From the NCBI GenBank assembly GCA_900472925.1, contig UCJU01000004.1, forward strand, positions 186,001 through 250,000: DNA of 64,000 bases, given 5' to 3'. The DNA is from Hyphomicrobiales bacterium. GTDB lineage: Bacteria; Pseudomonadota; Alphaproteobacteria; Rhizobiales; Rhizobiaceae. The notes beneath the pieces were generated by a model. It ran no database searches. It saw nothing but the letters and a program-made list of their open reading frames with translations, and had not been told where the DNA came from. This document shows positions 46,865-55,911 of this stretch, one piece after another. The position numbers and the translations under genes are program-made. Every line of letters starts with the position of its first letter. Within the stretch, counting starts at the first letter, position 1.

Positions 46865-48643
46865 TCAATCAAACCTGTCTTTCACGTAGAAACCAACGGA
46901 GTTGGTGGACAAAATATCCCGCGCGTCTTCTTCTGGCTCCGGCCAGATACGCCTGCCAAGATCCGAGCCCAGGGAAATGTCTGTCTCCGAAAGATTAAGC
47001 CTGAGTTGCAGAGTGATGTCGCCGAGCGTCCAGTCAACGAAGACGCATCTGTCCGGAGCCTCCAGAATTCTCCCGCTGTTTTCCGGTGCATTTGGAAGGT
47101 GTGGGACGATGAGTTCCCGACGGATGTCAAGCAGCCGGCGAAGCCAATCCGACCATGCCTGTCCCTCCTGCGTGTCCGACTGAGCCCAGTCGATTTTAGA
47201 GCCTAGAAACGTGCTCTCTGCATTTGGGTCAGGAATGTCGTCCGCGGAAAAACCTTCCGGGTAGCCACCGAAATTCTCTGCCTCCGGTGCACGGCTGTCG
47301 CGGATGATTGTCGCCAGTTCGCCCGTGTAGTCGGTGAAGAAATGGAAGGACGTGTTATCTTTGTAGGTTTCGCCCATGAAAAGAAGGGGAATTTGAGGGG
47401 ACAGGAGAAGCATCGCGGTGAGAGATCGATGGGTTTGTTCATCGATGTTCGTGTGCAGCCGATCACCGAGGGGACGGTTGCCGATCTGATCGTGGTTCTG
47501 AAGAAAGTGGATGAAGGACGTCGGCTGCAAACTGGCGCTTGCAGGTCGGTCCTTGCTGATCGTCGTCTCACCGGCGTCCGCATATCCTTCGGACATGATT
47601 TTGCGCAGTATGCCAAACGGCTCATCGGCAAATTTTTCGAACATACCGCTCGTTTGGTCCGTGACGATGCGATGCACCACATGGTGAAAGCCGTCATTCC
47701 AGTCTGCGTCAAACAAACCGTCTACCAGCAGATCGGTACCATTGGGTGGATTTTCGATCATCAAGTGCACATGGCGACCTGTGATACGTTTCCGAATAGC
47801 GGCAGGAATCTCTTCCAGAACGTGCAGGCTGCTCTCGTCCTTGACCTCGTTAACGGCATCGAAACGTAGGCCATCAAAACGGAACTCTTCCAGCCAATAG
47901 AGCGCATTTTCAATAAAATATTGTCTGACGGGCCGCTGCTCGAAAGCGATTTCCTGTCCCCAGTCATTGTGCTTGTCTCTGAAAAACTCGGCGGCATATT
48001 GCCCCAGGAAGTTACCTTCAGGTCCGAAGTGGTTATAGACCACGTCGAGAAACACCATCAAACCCAGGCCATGCGCCGCATCCACGAAAGCCTTGAGTTC
48101 ATCGGGTGTGCCGTAAGCGGCGTGAGGAGCGTACTGCAGCACGCCATCATATCCCCACCCTCTTTTGCCCGGAAATTGTGCCAGAGGCAAAAGCTCCACG
48201 GCGGTCACGCCGATGTCCGCGAGATGGCGGAGTTTAGCAGCTGCGGCACTGAATGTTCCTTCCGACGTGAACGTCCCGACATGAACCTCGCATATGACAG
48301 TTTCGTGCCAAGGTCGGCCATTCCATTGCGGGTTCTGCCATGTGTAGGCCTTTGGATCAGCCAGTAGTGACAGCCCCAAAACGTCGGACTGTTGTTGATG
48401 CGAGGCGGGGTCGGCGATCACGCGCCCGTCATCCAGAACGAAACCGTAAGGCGAGCCGAACGGCTGTCCATCGATCTCGAGTTCGAACCAGCCCTCTTGC
48501 AGCCGTGTCATCGGATGGTCGCCGTCCAGACTCAGTTTCACGTTTCTCTGGTTCGGTGCCCAAAGTCTGAAACGCGTCCTATTGTCGAAAAATTGCGGCC
48601 CCCAGGATGAAATAACGTTCGTGCCAATGTCGTCCATTATCAT
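46865..48643 (-). CDS. treZ: Malto-oligosyltrehalose trehalohydrolase
   Basis: 592 residues, GH13. An N-terminal carbohydrate-binding beta domain (RFRLWAPNQRNVKLSLDGDH) precedes the barrel: GYDGVLQYAPHAAYGTPDEL, nucleophile region GLRFDAVNEVKDESS, acid in HLMIENPP, third Asp in FLQNHDQIGNR. TreZ releases trehalose from maltooligosyl-trehalose, made from glycogen by TreY. TreY and glycogen genes are not in the window, and the gene stands alone, so its partner must be elsewhere. MIMDD start; ATG 48637 is also possible. Confidence 0.92.
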   Translation of the reverse strand: MIMDDIGTNVISSWGPQFFDNRTRFRLWAPNQRNVKLSLDGDHPMTRLQEGWFELEIDGQPFGSPYGFVLDDGRVIADPASHQQQSDVLGLSLLADPKAYTWQNPQWNGRPWHETVICEVHVGTFTSEGTFSAAAAKLRHLADIGVTAVELLPLAQFPGKRGWGYDGVLQYAPHAAYGTPDELKAFVDAAHGLGLMVFLDVVYNHFGPEGNFLGQYAAEFFRDKHNDWGQEIAFEQRPVRQYFIENALYWLEEFRFDGLRFDAVNEVKDESSLHVLEEIPAAIRKRITGRHVHLMIENPPNGTDLLVDGLFDADWNDGFHHVVHRIVTDQTSGMFEKFADEPFGILRKIMSEGYADAGETTISKDRPASASLQPTSFIHFLQNHDQIGNRPLGDRLHTNIDEQTHRSLTAMLLLSPQIPLLFMGETYKDNTSFHFFTDYTGELATIIRDSRAPEAENFGGYPEGFSADDIPDPNAESTFLGSKIDWAQSDTQEGQAWSDWLRRLLDIRRELIVPHLPNAPENSGRILEAPDRCVFVDWTLGDITLQLRLNLSETDISLGSDLGRRIWPEPEEDARDILSTNSVGFYVKDRFD

Positions 48644-48859
48644 TCAAAAAATCCCGTAAATTCAGTCTGATATCATGATCTACGACACTAACGCCGCTGG
48701 TTCGAAAAGGCTGCAATTCAGAAGGGAGAATTCGTTATTTCCAGTCTCTGGTATTGGCGGGATATAATTGCGTGTTGCTAGCTACAGAACGAAAATATTT
48801 GCAGAGACGCGCCAGAAGGAACGTCCCTACAATATGTCGGAATTTGCGAGCAGTGGCCC

Positions 48860-49723
48860 TTAAATCATGATCTCACCGCCCGTGACGGGCACAACCGCTC
48901 CTGTCATGTAACTTCCGAGGTCTGAGGCCAACAAGACGTAGGCACCAGCCAGCTCCGCCGGCTGCCCAGCCCGGCCCAGCAGGGTGTTCTCACCAAATTT
49001 CGCCGTTTTTTCTGCTGGCATTGTCGAGGGAATAAGGGGCGTCCAGATTGGGCCTGGGGCTACAGCGTTCACGCGTATGCCTTTGTCAGCCACCATTTCC
49101 GCAAGTCCGGCGGTGAAATTGGAGATCGCGCCTTTTGTAGACGCATATGCAAGCAGAGCTTGGGACGGCTGGCGGGACTGGATCGATGTCGTATTGATAA
49201 TGGAACTGCCGGGTTTCATCAGCGGTACCGCAGCTTTAGACAGGAAGAATGGTGCGTAGATGTTGGTGCGGAACGTTTCGTCCCACTCTTCGGCGGTGAT
49301 GTCCTCGATCGAGGCATATGTTCTTTGAAACGCGGCATTGTTGACCAATATGTCGATACCGCCGAGTGTCTCGACGGTCTGCGATACGAGCGATCTGCAG
49401 TGCTCTTCAGACTTGATGTCGCCGGGGACGAGGATTGCTTTGCGACCGGCCTCTTCGACCCACTTTGCCGTATCTTTGGCATCTTCATCTTCGTTGAGAT
49501 AAGAAATGACAATGTCGGCCCCTTCTCTTGCGAAGGCGATCGCGACCGCTTTTCCGATACCGGAATCGGCGCCGGTGATCAGCGCTACCTTTCCCGACAA
49601 TCGGCCATTTCCCTGGTAGGAATGCTCACCATGGTCAGGAGCGGGGTTCATCTGGGTCGTTGTGCCAGGTGGCTGTTGCTGTTGTGCGGAATAAGGTGGC
49701 GTCGGGCGGTTTGTATCAGACAT
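48860..49723 (-). CDS. SDR family oxidoreductase, YghA-like
   Basis: 287 residues. Rossmann motif ALITGADSGIGKAVA, NNAAFQ, catalytic Ser (TTSIQS) and YASTKG. The disordered Pro/Gln-rich N-terminus (PPYSAQQQQPPGTTTQ) is typical of the YghA/general-stress (GsiB-associated) SDR group. Start ATG 49723 follows GGAAGT; a longer in-frame form is unsupported. Usually a stress-induced NAD(P)-dependent reductase of unknown aldehyde or ketone. Confidence 0.9.
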   Translation of the reverse strand: MSDTNRPTPPYSAQQQQPPGTTTQMNPAPDHGEHSYQGNGRLSGKVALITGADSGIGKAVAIAFAREGADIVISYLNEDEDAKDTAKWVEEAGRKAILVPGDIKSEEHCRSLVSQTVETLGGIDILVNNAAFQRTYASIEDITAEEWDETFRTNIYAPFFLSKAAVPLMKPGSSIINTTSIQSRQPSQALLAYASTKGAISNFTAGLAEMVADKGIRVNAVAPGPIWTPLIPSTMPAEKTAKFGENTLLGRAGQPAELAGAYVLLASDLGSYMTGAVVPVTGGEIMI

Positions 49724-49827
49724 TGTACTTCCAATCGTTATGCTGGCAGGGATGTTTCCCTTCGCTAACAAGCGATTGAACGATCAGTTCCTTCTAAATC
49801 ACCATCGGTGCGCTCTTTTTGCAGGTC

Positions 49828-50562
49828 TCACACATCTGGGTTGTTATTCGTAAAAACGAGTTCCATCCGGTCGGCGAGAAATCGCGTGACGATACTTTGG
49901 ATGGGACTGCTCTCCATATCGACGTCTATGGCTTGGCTGACGAGAACGATGCTATCAGGCGCGCAAGTGAGAAGTTCGACGTCGCGAGACGAGACCCGCT
50001 CTGCGGTCAGTCTTGTTTCTTTACGGCGATAATCTGCGAGACCTTCGAGTTTCAGCGCTTTGGTGATCGATCCGGTTTCCGCGTAGGCGGCAATGATACC
50101 GGGAAAGCGATCGGCGGAAAACAAAGAAACGGACCGGGACATCGGCGCGCCATTTGCAACGGCAAGGTGTTCGACGCGGTGCAGCGGTGAGCCGGGACTG
50201 CATGATAAAAGCCTCGCTTGCGCCGCGTCAGCGCCAACAATCTCCGCATGAATAAGACGCCCGGACGGCGCAAGCGACTGGCGCATCATGTTTTCGGAAA
50301 ATCTGGGTCTGTCCCCGATGGGATAGACCACGCGCGTCTGGGCGGCATTGACGAACGTGCCGCGCCCGCGCTCGGCGCGTAGGAGTCCGTCGGCGGAAAG
50401 AACCGATATTGCCCGCCGGACGGTGTGTCTGTTGACACCAAACTGTGTGGCAAGTTCGGTCTCTGGAGGCAATTGATCACCCATTTTTCCCTCTGCGATC
50501 GCGCTGCGAATGCCATCTGCCACTCTGCGCCACCGGGATATTCCATCGTCACTTGCATTCAT
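49828..50562 (-). CDS. phnF: Phosphonate-operon repressor, GntR/HutC family
   Basis: 244 residues: winged helix LPPETELATQFGVNRHTVRR and a C-terminal UTRA domain. Divergent from phnG, with a perfect 24-bp palindrome between. PhnF proteins repress C-P lyase genes; the ligand is not known for rhizobia. Start ATG 50562. Confidence 0.9.
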   Translation of the reverse strand: MNASDDGISRWRRVADGIRSAIAEGKMGDQLPPETELATQFGVNRHTVRRAISVLSADGLLRAERGRGTFVNAAQTRVVYPIGDRPRFSENMMRQSLAPSGRLIHAEIVGADAAQARLLSCSPGSPLHRVEHLAVANGAPMSRSVSLFSADRFPGIIAAYAETGSITKALKLEGLADYRRKETRLTAERVSSRDVELLTCAPDSIVLVSQAIDVDMESSPIQSIVTRFLADRMELVFTNNNPDV

Positions 50563-50580
50563 TTTTCGTCGTCGTTCCCG

Positions 50581-50598
50581 TTGTCATTCCCTCGTCAC
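50581..50598 (+). promoter_or_regulatory. Pho box upstream of phnG
   Basis: TTGTCAT (50581-50587), TCCC, TCGTCAC (50592-50598) fits the 7-4-7 PhoB layout around CTGTCAT. It lies 87 bp before the phnG start and upstream of the PhnF palindrome, a normal activator position. Confidence 0.55.
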
Positions 50599-50626
50599 GA
50601 TTGGTGATGTATAAACAAATAAGAGC

Positions 50627-50650
50627 ATTTGTCTATACAAATAGACAAAT
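50627..50650. promoter_or_regulatory. PhnF operator (perfect palindrome)
   Basis: ATTTGTCTAT (50627-50636) ACAA ATAGACAAAT (50641-50650): perfect 10-bp arms. The left arm also pairs in part with ACAAAT at 50637-50642, giving an overlapping nested site. It lies 17 bp before the phnG start, where binding would block transcription. Confidence 0.75.
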
Positions 50651-50667
50651 ATTAATTTTCTTGGGTT

Positions 50668-51129
50668 GTGGCGACAAAGATGGTGGACATGTTCGATCGA
50701 AAGCAGGCGCTGGATATTCTTGCCGGGACACCGGTCGACATCCTTTCGCAAAGCTACAGCTTGCTGGGTGCCGATCTACCGCAAGCGACGCCGGTGCGTG
50801 GACCGGAAATTGGCACCATCATGGTTCGTGGCAAAGTTGGTGGTGGCGGCGCGGCGTTTAACCTCGGCGAAGCCAGCGTCACCCGCGCCACTGTGAAGCT
50901 CGCGACAGGTGAGGTCGGGCATTCGATTGTTCTCGGGCGAGATCAGCGCAAGGCGCAAATCGTGGCTCATCTGGATGCTCTGAGGCAACGACCGGATTGG
51001 GCCGCCCGCATCGACGCCGACATTGTACGTCCTGCCTTGACTTTCATGGAAGACGAAAAACTTCGCCAAGCTGAAGAAACAGAAGCAACGAAGGTGGACT
51101 TCTTCACGGTTGCAAGAGGAGAAGACTGA
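50668..51129 (+). CDS. phnG: C-P lyase subunit PhnG
   Basis: 153 residues; part of the PhnGHIJ core that couples alkylphosphonate to ribose triphosphate and splits the C-P bond. The segment RGKVGGGGAAFNLGEASVTR followed by HSIVLGRDQRKAQ is characteristic. GTG 50668 and ATG 50680 are both possible starts; neither has a strong ribosome site. Overlaps phnH by one base. Confidence 0.92.
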   Translation: MATKMVDMFDRKQALDILAGTPVDILSQSYSLLGADLPQATPVRGPEIGTIMVRGKVGGGGAAFNLGEASVTRATVKLATGEVGHSIVLGRDQRKAQIVAHLDALRQRPDWAARIDADIVRPALTFMEDEKLRQAEETEATKVDFFTVARGED

Positions 51130-51725
51130 TGAACACTGTGACCTTCGATGGCGGCTTTGCCGATCCGGTCTTCGCTTCGCAAGATGTTTTTCAATCCGTC
51201 ATGCACGCTTTCTCGATGCCTGGAACGATTGCCTCACTGGGTGAGTGGGCGCTCGGTCCTGCACCGCTTTGCGCTGCCGCTTCGGCAATTCTTCTCACAC
51301 TCGCAGACTATGCCACGCCGGTATGGTTCGAGAACTCGGAAAGAATGCAGGATGCTGCGGCATGGCTAACTTTCCACAGCGGCGCGCCTGTTGTGCCGGA
51401 GCCGGAAAAGGCAAGCTTTTTGCTTCTTTCTGAAGCGACGGATGTCGCGGGATGGTCCGAGTTTGCACGTGGCACGATGGAATACCCGGATCGTTCCGCG
51501 ACCCTCATTCTGCCGGTCCGTTCAATGGACGGTGGCGCGTCACTCGACTTGACCGGCCCCGGCATCGAAGCATCAAGGATCATTTCGCCCACCGGTTTGC
51601 CGGACGGCTTTGTAGTCGCGATGGCGGCCAACGCGGCTCTTTACCCTTTGGGTTTCGACATCGTTCTCGTCTGTGGTGCCGAGGCAATCGCCTTGCCGCG
51701 AACGACACGCATAAAGGAGGTTTAA
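51129..51725 (+). CDS. phnH: C-P lyase subunit PhnH
   Basis: 198 residues. PhnH belongs to the PLP-transferase fold but lacks PLP; it dimerises and binds PhnJ in the core complex. FQSVMHAFSMPGTIASLG near the N-terminus is the family signature. Start is the ATG overlapping the phnG stop; phnI follows after 3 bp. Confidence 0.93.
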   Translation: MNTVTFDGGFADPVFASQDVFQSVMHAFSMPGTIASLGEWALGPAPLCAAASAILLTLADYATPVWFENSERMQDAAAWLTFHSGAPVVPEPEKASFLLLSEATDVAGWSEFARGTMEYPDRSATLILPVRSMDGGASLDLTGPGIEASRIISPTGLPDGFVVAMAANAALYPLGFDIVLVCGAEAIALPRTTRIKEV

Positions 51726-51728
51726 CCC

Positions 51729-52820
51729 ATGTATGTGGCTGTAAAGGGCGGTGAAGCAGCAATCGATAAGGCACATAAGCTGCTTGCTGATCGTCGGCGC
51801 GGAGATCGCACGGTCCCGGCGTTAACGCTCGATCAGATTGCCGAGCAACTGGCGCTCGGTGTCGACCGTGTCATGGCTGAGGGTTCGCTTTACGACCCAC
51901 AATTGGCCGCCATGTGTGTTCGCCAGTCACGTGGCGATCTCATAGAAGCAATTTTTCTTCTCCGGGCTTACCGGACGACATTGCCACGCTTTGGTTATTC
52001 GCTGCCGGTTGCCACTGATGCCATGCGGATCGAGCGGCGCGTTTCGGCAACCTATAAGGACATCCCTGGCGGCCAGCTGCTTGGCCCGACTTTCGATTAC
52101 ACCCATAGACTGATCGATCCTGACATGGCTGGTGATGAGCCGGTGGCCCACCCCGCTCGACGCCCGTTGGATGCCGCAGGATCGTTTCCGAGAGTGACCG
52201 ATATCTTGAACGACGAAGGCCTGATCGAGCCTGATGTCGCTTCTGACAGGGAGCCCGCCGACCTCACGCGTGATCCAACGTCCTTTCCGGTGGACCGGGA
52301 CTTGAGGTTGCAGGGGCTTGCGCGGGGAGATGAAGGCTTTCTGCTATCGCTCGCTTACTCCACCCAGCGCGGTTATGGCCGCACCCATCCCTTCGTCGGT
52401 GAAGTCCGCATCGGGATGGTGGACGTTGAAGTCGACATACCGGAACTCGGTTTCGCGGTATCGATCGGCTCGATACGCGTGACGGAATGCCAGATGGTGT
52501 CACAGTTTAAAGGAAAGGGTGAAGAAGGGCCTCGGTTCACACGTGGATATGGTCTCGTTTTTGGCCAATCCGAGCGAAAGGCCATGGCGGTCAGTCTCGT
52601 TGACCGTGCTCTTCGCGCCGACGAGTTCAACGAGCAGCGGACCGCGCCGGCACAGGACGAGGAATTCGTCCTTGCCCATTGTGACAATGTGGAAGCGACC
52701 GGCTTTGTCGAGCATCTGAAGCTACCGCATTACGTGGATTTTCAGGCGGAACTCGGTTTGTTGCGCATGCTTCGGCGTGAAAACGAAGAACTGCTGGCGA
52801 CCAAGGAGGCCGCAGAATGA
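51729..52820 (+). CDS. phnI: C-P lyase subunit PhnI (nucleosidase)
   Basis: 363 residues. PhnI forms phosphonylated ribose triphosphate by displacing adenine from ATP, with PhnG and PhnH. Characteristic stretches: MYVAVKGGEAAIDKAHKLL, FLLSLAYSTQRGYGRTHPF and DVEVDIPELGFAVSIGSI. Start follows AAAGGAGG. Overlaps phnJ by four bases. Confidence 0.95.
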   Translation: MYVAVKGGEAAIDKAHKLLADRRRGDRTVPALTLDQIAEQLALGVDRVMAEGSLYDPQLAAMCVRQSRGDLIEAIFLLRAYRTTLPRFGYSLPVATDAMRIERRVSATYKDIPGGQLLGPTFDYTHRLIDPDMAGDEPVAHPARRPLDAAGSFPRVTDILNDEGLIEPDVASDREPADLTRDPTSFPVDRDLRLQGLARGDEGFLLSLAYSTQRGYGRTHPFVGEVRIGMVDVEVDIPELGFAVSIGSIRVTECQMVSQFKGKGEEGPRFTRGYGLVFGQSERKAMAVSLVDRALRADEFNEQRTAPAQDEEFVLAHCDNVEATGFVEHLKLPHYVDFQAELGLLRMLRRENEELLATKEAAE

Positions 52821-53698
52821 ACCTCCCAAGCTACAATTTTGCTTATCTGGATGAGCAGACCAAACGGATGATCCGCCGCGCCATTTTGAAGGCGATTGCC
52901 ATTCCCGGTTATCAGGTTCCGTTTGCGTCTCGGGAAATGCCGATGCCGTATGGCTGGGGGACAGGCGGCGTGCAGGTCACGGCGGCGATCCTCGGTCCAG
53001 ACGATGTACTTAAAGTCATAGACCAGGGTGCCGATGACACTACCAACGCCGTGTCCATCCGCTCTTTCTTCGCCAAGACGGCAGGCGTTGCCACGACGAC
53101 GAAGACGACTGAGGCAACGGTTATCCAGACGCGTCACCGCATTCCTGAAACACCTTTGCGGGCAGGCCAGACAATCGTCTATCAGGTTCCAATCCCTGAA
53201 CCACTACGCTTTCTGGAACCGCGCGAGACTGAAACCCGCGTCATGCATGGGCTTGAGGAATACGGACTTGTTCACGTCAAGCTCTATGAAGACATCGCCC
53301 AGCACGGTCACATCGCCACGACCTACGCGTATCCGGTGAAGGTTGAGGGTCGCTACGTCATGGACCCGTCACCGATCCCGAAATTCGATAATCCGAAAAT
53401 GCACAATTCGCCAGCGCTTCAACTGTTCGGGGCAGGGCGTGAAAAGCGCATCTATGCGCTGCCGCCTTTCACCGAGGTCGTCAGCCTCGATTTCGAGGAT
53501 CACCCCTTCGCCATCCAGCGCTTCACCTCGTCCTGCGCGCTTTGCAACGCCGAAGGTGTCTATCTCGATGAAGTGGTAACGGACGATCGCGGTGGCCGAA
53601 TGTTCGTCTGCTCCGATACGGACCACTGCGAAACCCGCCAGGCGGATGGCCATCGCGGTCCCGGCTTGCCCCAACTTGCGTCGGGAGATCAGCAATGA
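52817..53698 (+). CDS. phnJ: C-P lyase radical-SAM subunit PhnJ
   Basis: 293 residues. Cysteines C240, C243, C265 and C271 (SSCALCNAEG ... FVCSDTDHCE) give the Fe-S cluster and radical cysteine arrangement, offset by one from the E. coli numbering as I recall it. PhnJ cleaves the C-P bond of the phosphonoribosyl intermediate using SAM, releasing alkane and a cyclic phosphate. All four cysteines are intact, so the enzyme should be active. Overlaps phnK. Confidence 0.96.
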   Translation: MNLPSYNFAYLDEQTKRMIRRAILKAIAIPGYQVPFASREMPMPYGWGTGGVQVTAAILGPDDVLKVIDQGADDTTNAVSIRSFFAKTAGVATTTKTTEATVIQTRHRIPETPLRAGQTIVYQVPIPEPLRFLEPRETETRVMHGLEEYGLVHVKLYEDIAQHGHIATTYAYPVKVEGRYVMDPSPIPKFDNPKMHNSPALQLFGAGREKRIYALPPFTEVVSLDFEDHPFAIQRFTSSCALCNAEGVYLDEVVTDDRGGRMFVCSDTDHCETRQADGHRGPGLPQLASGDQQ

Positions 53699-54468
53699 CA
53701 GGGCCTATTCTTTCCGTTCAAAATCTGGAGCGGCGCTACGGAGATTTCGTCGGTTGCACGGATGTTTCTTTCGATGTCTGGCCGGGTGAGGTCGTTGCGA
53801 TCGTCGGTGAATCCGGCTCGGGCAAAACCACACTCCTCAACTGTATATCGGCCCGTCTCGAACGCTCCAGCGGCAGCGTTAAATACCGTATGCGCGATGG
53901 CCGGTTTCCAGATCTGGCCGATCTTTCCGAAGCGGAACGCCGGTTTCTGATGCGCACTGACTGGGGTTTCGTTCACCAAAACCCGGCCGATGGCCTGCGC
54001 ATGCGTGTATCTGCTGGTGCCAATGTCGGTGAGCGGCTGATGGCGGTCGGCGAGCGCCATTATGGTGATATCCGCCGCACGGCTGGTGAGTGGTTGTCAC
54101 GCGTCGAGATTGCAATGGATCGCATCGACGATCAGCCGGTGGCCTTTTCCGGCGGCATGCGCCAACGCCTGCAGATCGCCCGCAATCTCGTCACGCATCC
54201 ACGTTTGATCTTCATGGACGAACCGACCGGTGGCCTTGATGTTTCTGTACAGGCGCGCGTGCTGGACCTGTTGCGAAATCTCGTCAACGATCTGGGTCTG
54301 TCAGTCGTCATCGTAACCCATGATCTCGCTGTCGCGCGTCTGCTGTCGCAACGAATGATAGTCATGAAGAGTGGGCGGATCGTGGAGCAGGGGCTGACCG
54401 ACCGGGTGCTGGACGATCCTGAGCATGCCTATACCCAGCTTCTTGTCGCTTCGATCCCGGAGAGCTGA
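53695..54468 (+). CDS. phnK: C-P lyase ABC-type ATPase PhnK
   Basis: 257 residues: Walker A GESGSGKTT, signature SGGMRQRLQIARNL, Walker B LIFMDEPTGGLD. PhnK docks on PhnJ of the core complex and is not a transporter ATPase. Coupled to phnJ by an ATGA overlap. Confidence 0.93.
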   Translation: MTGPILSVQNLERRYGDFVGCTDVSFDVWPGEVVAIVGESGSGKTTLLNCISARLERSSGSVKYRMRDGRFPDLADLSEAERRFLMRTDWGFVHQNPADGLRMRVSAGANVGERLMAVGERHYGDIRRTAGEWLSRVEIAMDRIDDQPVAFSGGMRQRLQIARNLVTHPRLIFMDEPTGGLDVSVQARVLDLLRNLVNDLGLSVVIVTHDLAVARLLSQRMIVMKSGRIVEQGLTDRVLDDPEHAYTQLLVASIPES

Positions 54469-54469
54469 A

Positions 54470-55216
54470 ATGACGCTTGTTCCTACATCCACGCCACTTG
54501 CTGAAACAGTTCTTCTCTCCGTCAGCGATGTTGCGAAGTCATTCACAATGCATCTGCGCGATGGGGTCGTGTTGCCGGTCGTGCGAAATGTCGGGTTCGA
54601 TCTGCATCGCGGCGAATGCGTGGTGCTCGCAGGCCCATCAGGCGTCGGCAAGTCTTCGATCCTGCGCATGGTGTACGGCAACTACGCGATAGATAAGGGC
54701 AGGATACTTGTTCGCGACACCAAATCCGGTGCGATGCATGATCTTGGCGCTGGCGATCCGAGGCTCATTCTGGAGCTGCGCCACAACTGCATTGGATATG
54801 TCAGCCAGTTTCTACGAGCTGTTCCGCGCGTCTCGGCACTGGATATTGTCGCTGAACCCCTGACAGCGCGTGGCGTGAGCAGGGAGGAGGCTGTCGTCCG
54901 CGCAGCGGCCTTGCTCACAAGGCTGAACTTGCCTCAGGCTCTTTTTGGTTTGCCGCCAGCCACATTCTCGGGCGGTGAAAAACAGCGGGTCAACATTGCC
55001 AGGGGCTTCATCACGGATCATCCGATCCTGTTGCTCGATGAGCCGACCGCCTCGCTCGATGCCGAAAACCGCGATGTGGTCGTGGCGATGATGAAAGAGA
55101 AGCTGGCAAAGGGCATCGCCATCCTTGGCATTTTCCACGATCTCCCGGTTCGCGATGCCGTTGCCACGCGGATGCTCGATATTTCTGACTTCTCAGCAAG
55201 AAAGACTGCGGCATGA
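54470..55216 (+). CDS. phnL: C-P lyase ABC-type ATPase PhnL
   Basis: 248 residues: Walker [10 protein letters not shown], signature [15 protein letters not shown], Walker [13 protein letters not shown]. PhnL binds the PhnK dimer in the core complex. ATG 54470 is 1 bp after the phnK stop; an in-frame ATG at 54425 lies inside phnK and is rejected. Confidence 0.92.
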   Translation: MTLVPTSTPLAETVLLSVSDVAKSFTMHLRDGVVLPVVRNVGFDLHRGECVVLAGPSGVGKSSILRMVYGNYAIDKGRILVRDTKSGAMHDLGAGDPRLILELRHNCIGYVSQFLRAVPRVSALDIVAEPLTARGVSREEAVVRAAALLTRLNLPQALFGLPPATFSGGEKQRVNIARGFITDHPILLLDEPTASLDAENRDVVVAMMKEKLAKGIAILGIFHDLPVRDAVATRMLDISDFSARKTAA

Positions 55217-55827
55217 CGAAGCTGTCTATAGCCCCGCTTATCCACGCCACTGCCGAGGTTACCGATTGCGTTCTTGGACGTTACACGGAAATTGCTGCGG
55301 GCTGCCATATCTCGGAAACAGAAATGGGCGACTATTCCTATATCGAACGCGGCGGCCAGGTGTGGTGTGCGACGATTGGAAAGTTCGCGAATATCGCCGC
55401 CAGCGTGCGTATAAATGCCACCCATCACCCGATGGACCGTGCCAGCCTGCATCACTTCACCTACCGCGCCGGAGACTACTGGCCGGGTGCGGGCGACGAA
55501 GCGGAATTCTTTGCCGCGCGCCGTTCCAAGCGGGTGGTCATCGGTCATGATGTCTGGATTGGTCATGGTGCAACCCTTCTCCCAGGTGTCCAGATAGGAA
55601 ACGGGGCGGTCGTCGGGGCAGGCGCGGTCGTTTCACGCGATGTCAGCCCTTACACGATCGTCGGTGGCGTTCCGGCACGCATCATCAGGGAGAGGTTCAC
55701 AGCCTCAGTCGGTGAGCGGATGGATCGACTGGCCTGGTGGGACTGGCCGCACGACCAGCTTTTCGAGGCGCTGAAGGACTTCCGCAACATGTCGGCGGAA
55801 GAGTTTCTCGACCGTTATTGTGACTGA
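55213..55827 (+). CDS. Phosphonate-locus hexapeptide-repeat acyltransferase
   Basis: 204 residues with a left-handed beta-helix: repeats such as [20 protein letters not shown] and [20 protein letters not shown], then [12 protein letters not shown]. It matches the LbH transferase often found in alphaproteobacterial phn loci. Such enzymes acetylate an amine or hydroxyl; by context it may modify aminoalkylphosphonates, a job done by PhnO elsewhere. Overlaps phnL by four bases. Confidence 0.88.
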   Translation: MTKLSIAPLIHATAEVTDCVLGRYTEIAAGCHISETEMGDYSYIERGGQVWCATIGKFANIAASVRINATHHPMDRASLHHFTYRAGDYWPGAGDEAEFFAARRSKRVVIGHDVWIGHGATLLPGVQIGNGAVVGAGAVVSRDVSPYTIVGGVPARIIRERFTASVGERMDRLAWWDWPHDQLFEALKDFRNMSAEEFLDRYCD

Positions 55828-55863
55828 CACAAAAACTTCACCCAATCGTCACCGTACGATCAT
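55824..55863 (+). promoter_or_regulatory. Tandem Pho-box array upstream of phnC
   Basis: CTGACAC (55824-55830), ACTTCAC (55835-55841), TCGTCAC (55846-55852) and CGATCAT (55857-55863) follow one another at exactly 11-bp intervals, resembling CTGTCAY units. The first overlaps the preceding stop codon. The array ends 48 bp before phnC, so phnCDE probably has its own PhoB-dependent promoter. Confidence 0.5.
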
Positions 55864-55911
55864 CGAAAGCCGTCCAATGTCCTTCGAACCGACCGGCATC
55901 AGGAGCAAGAA

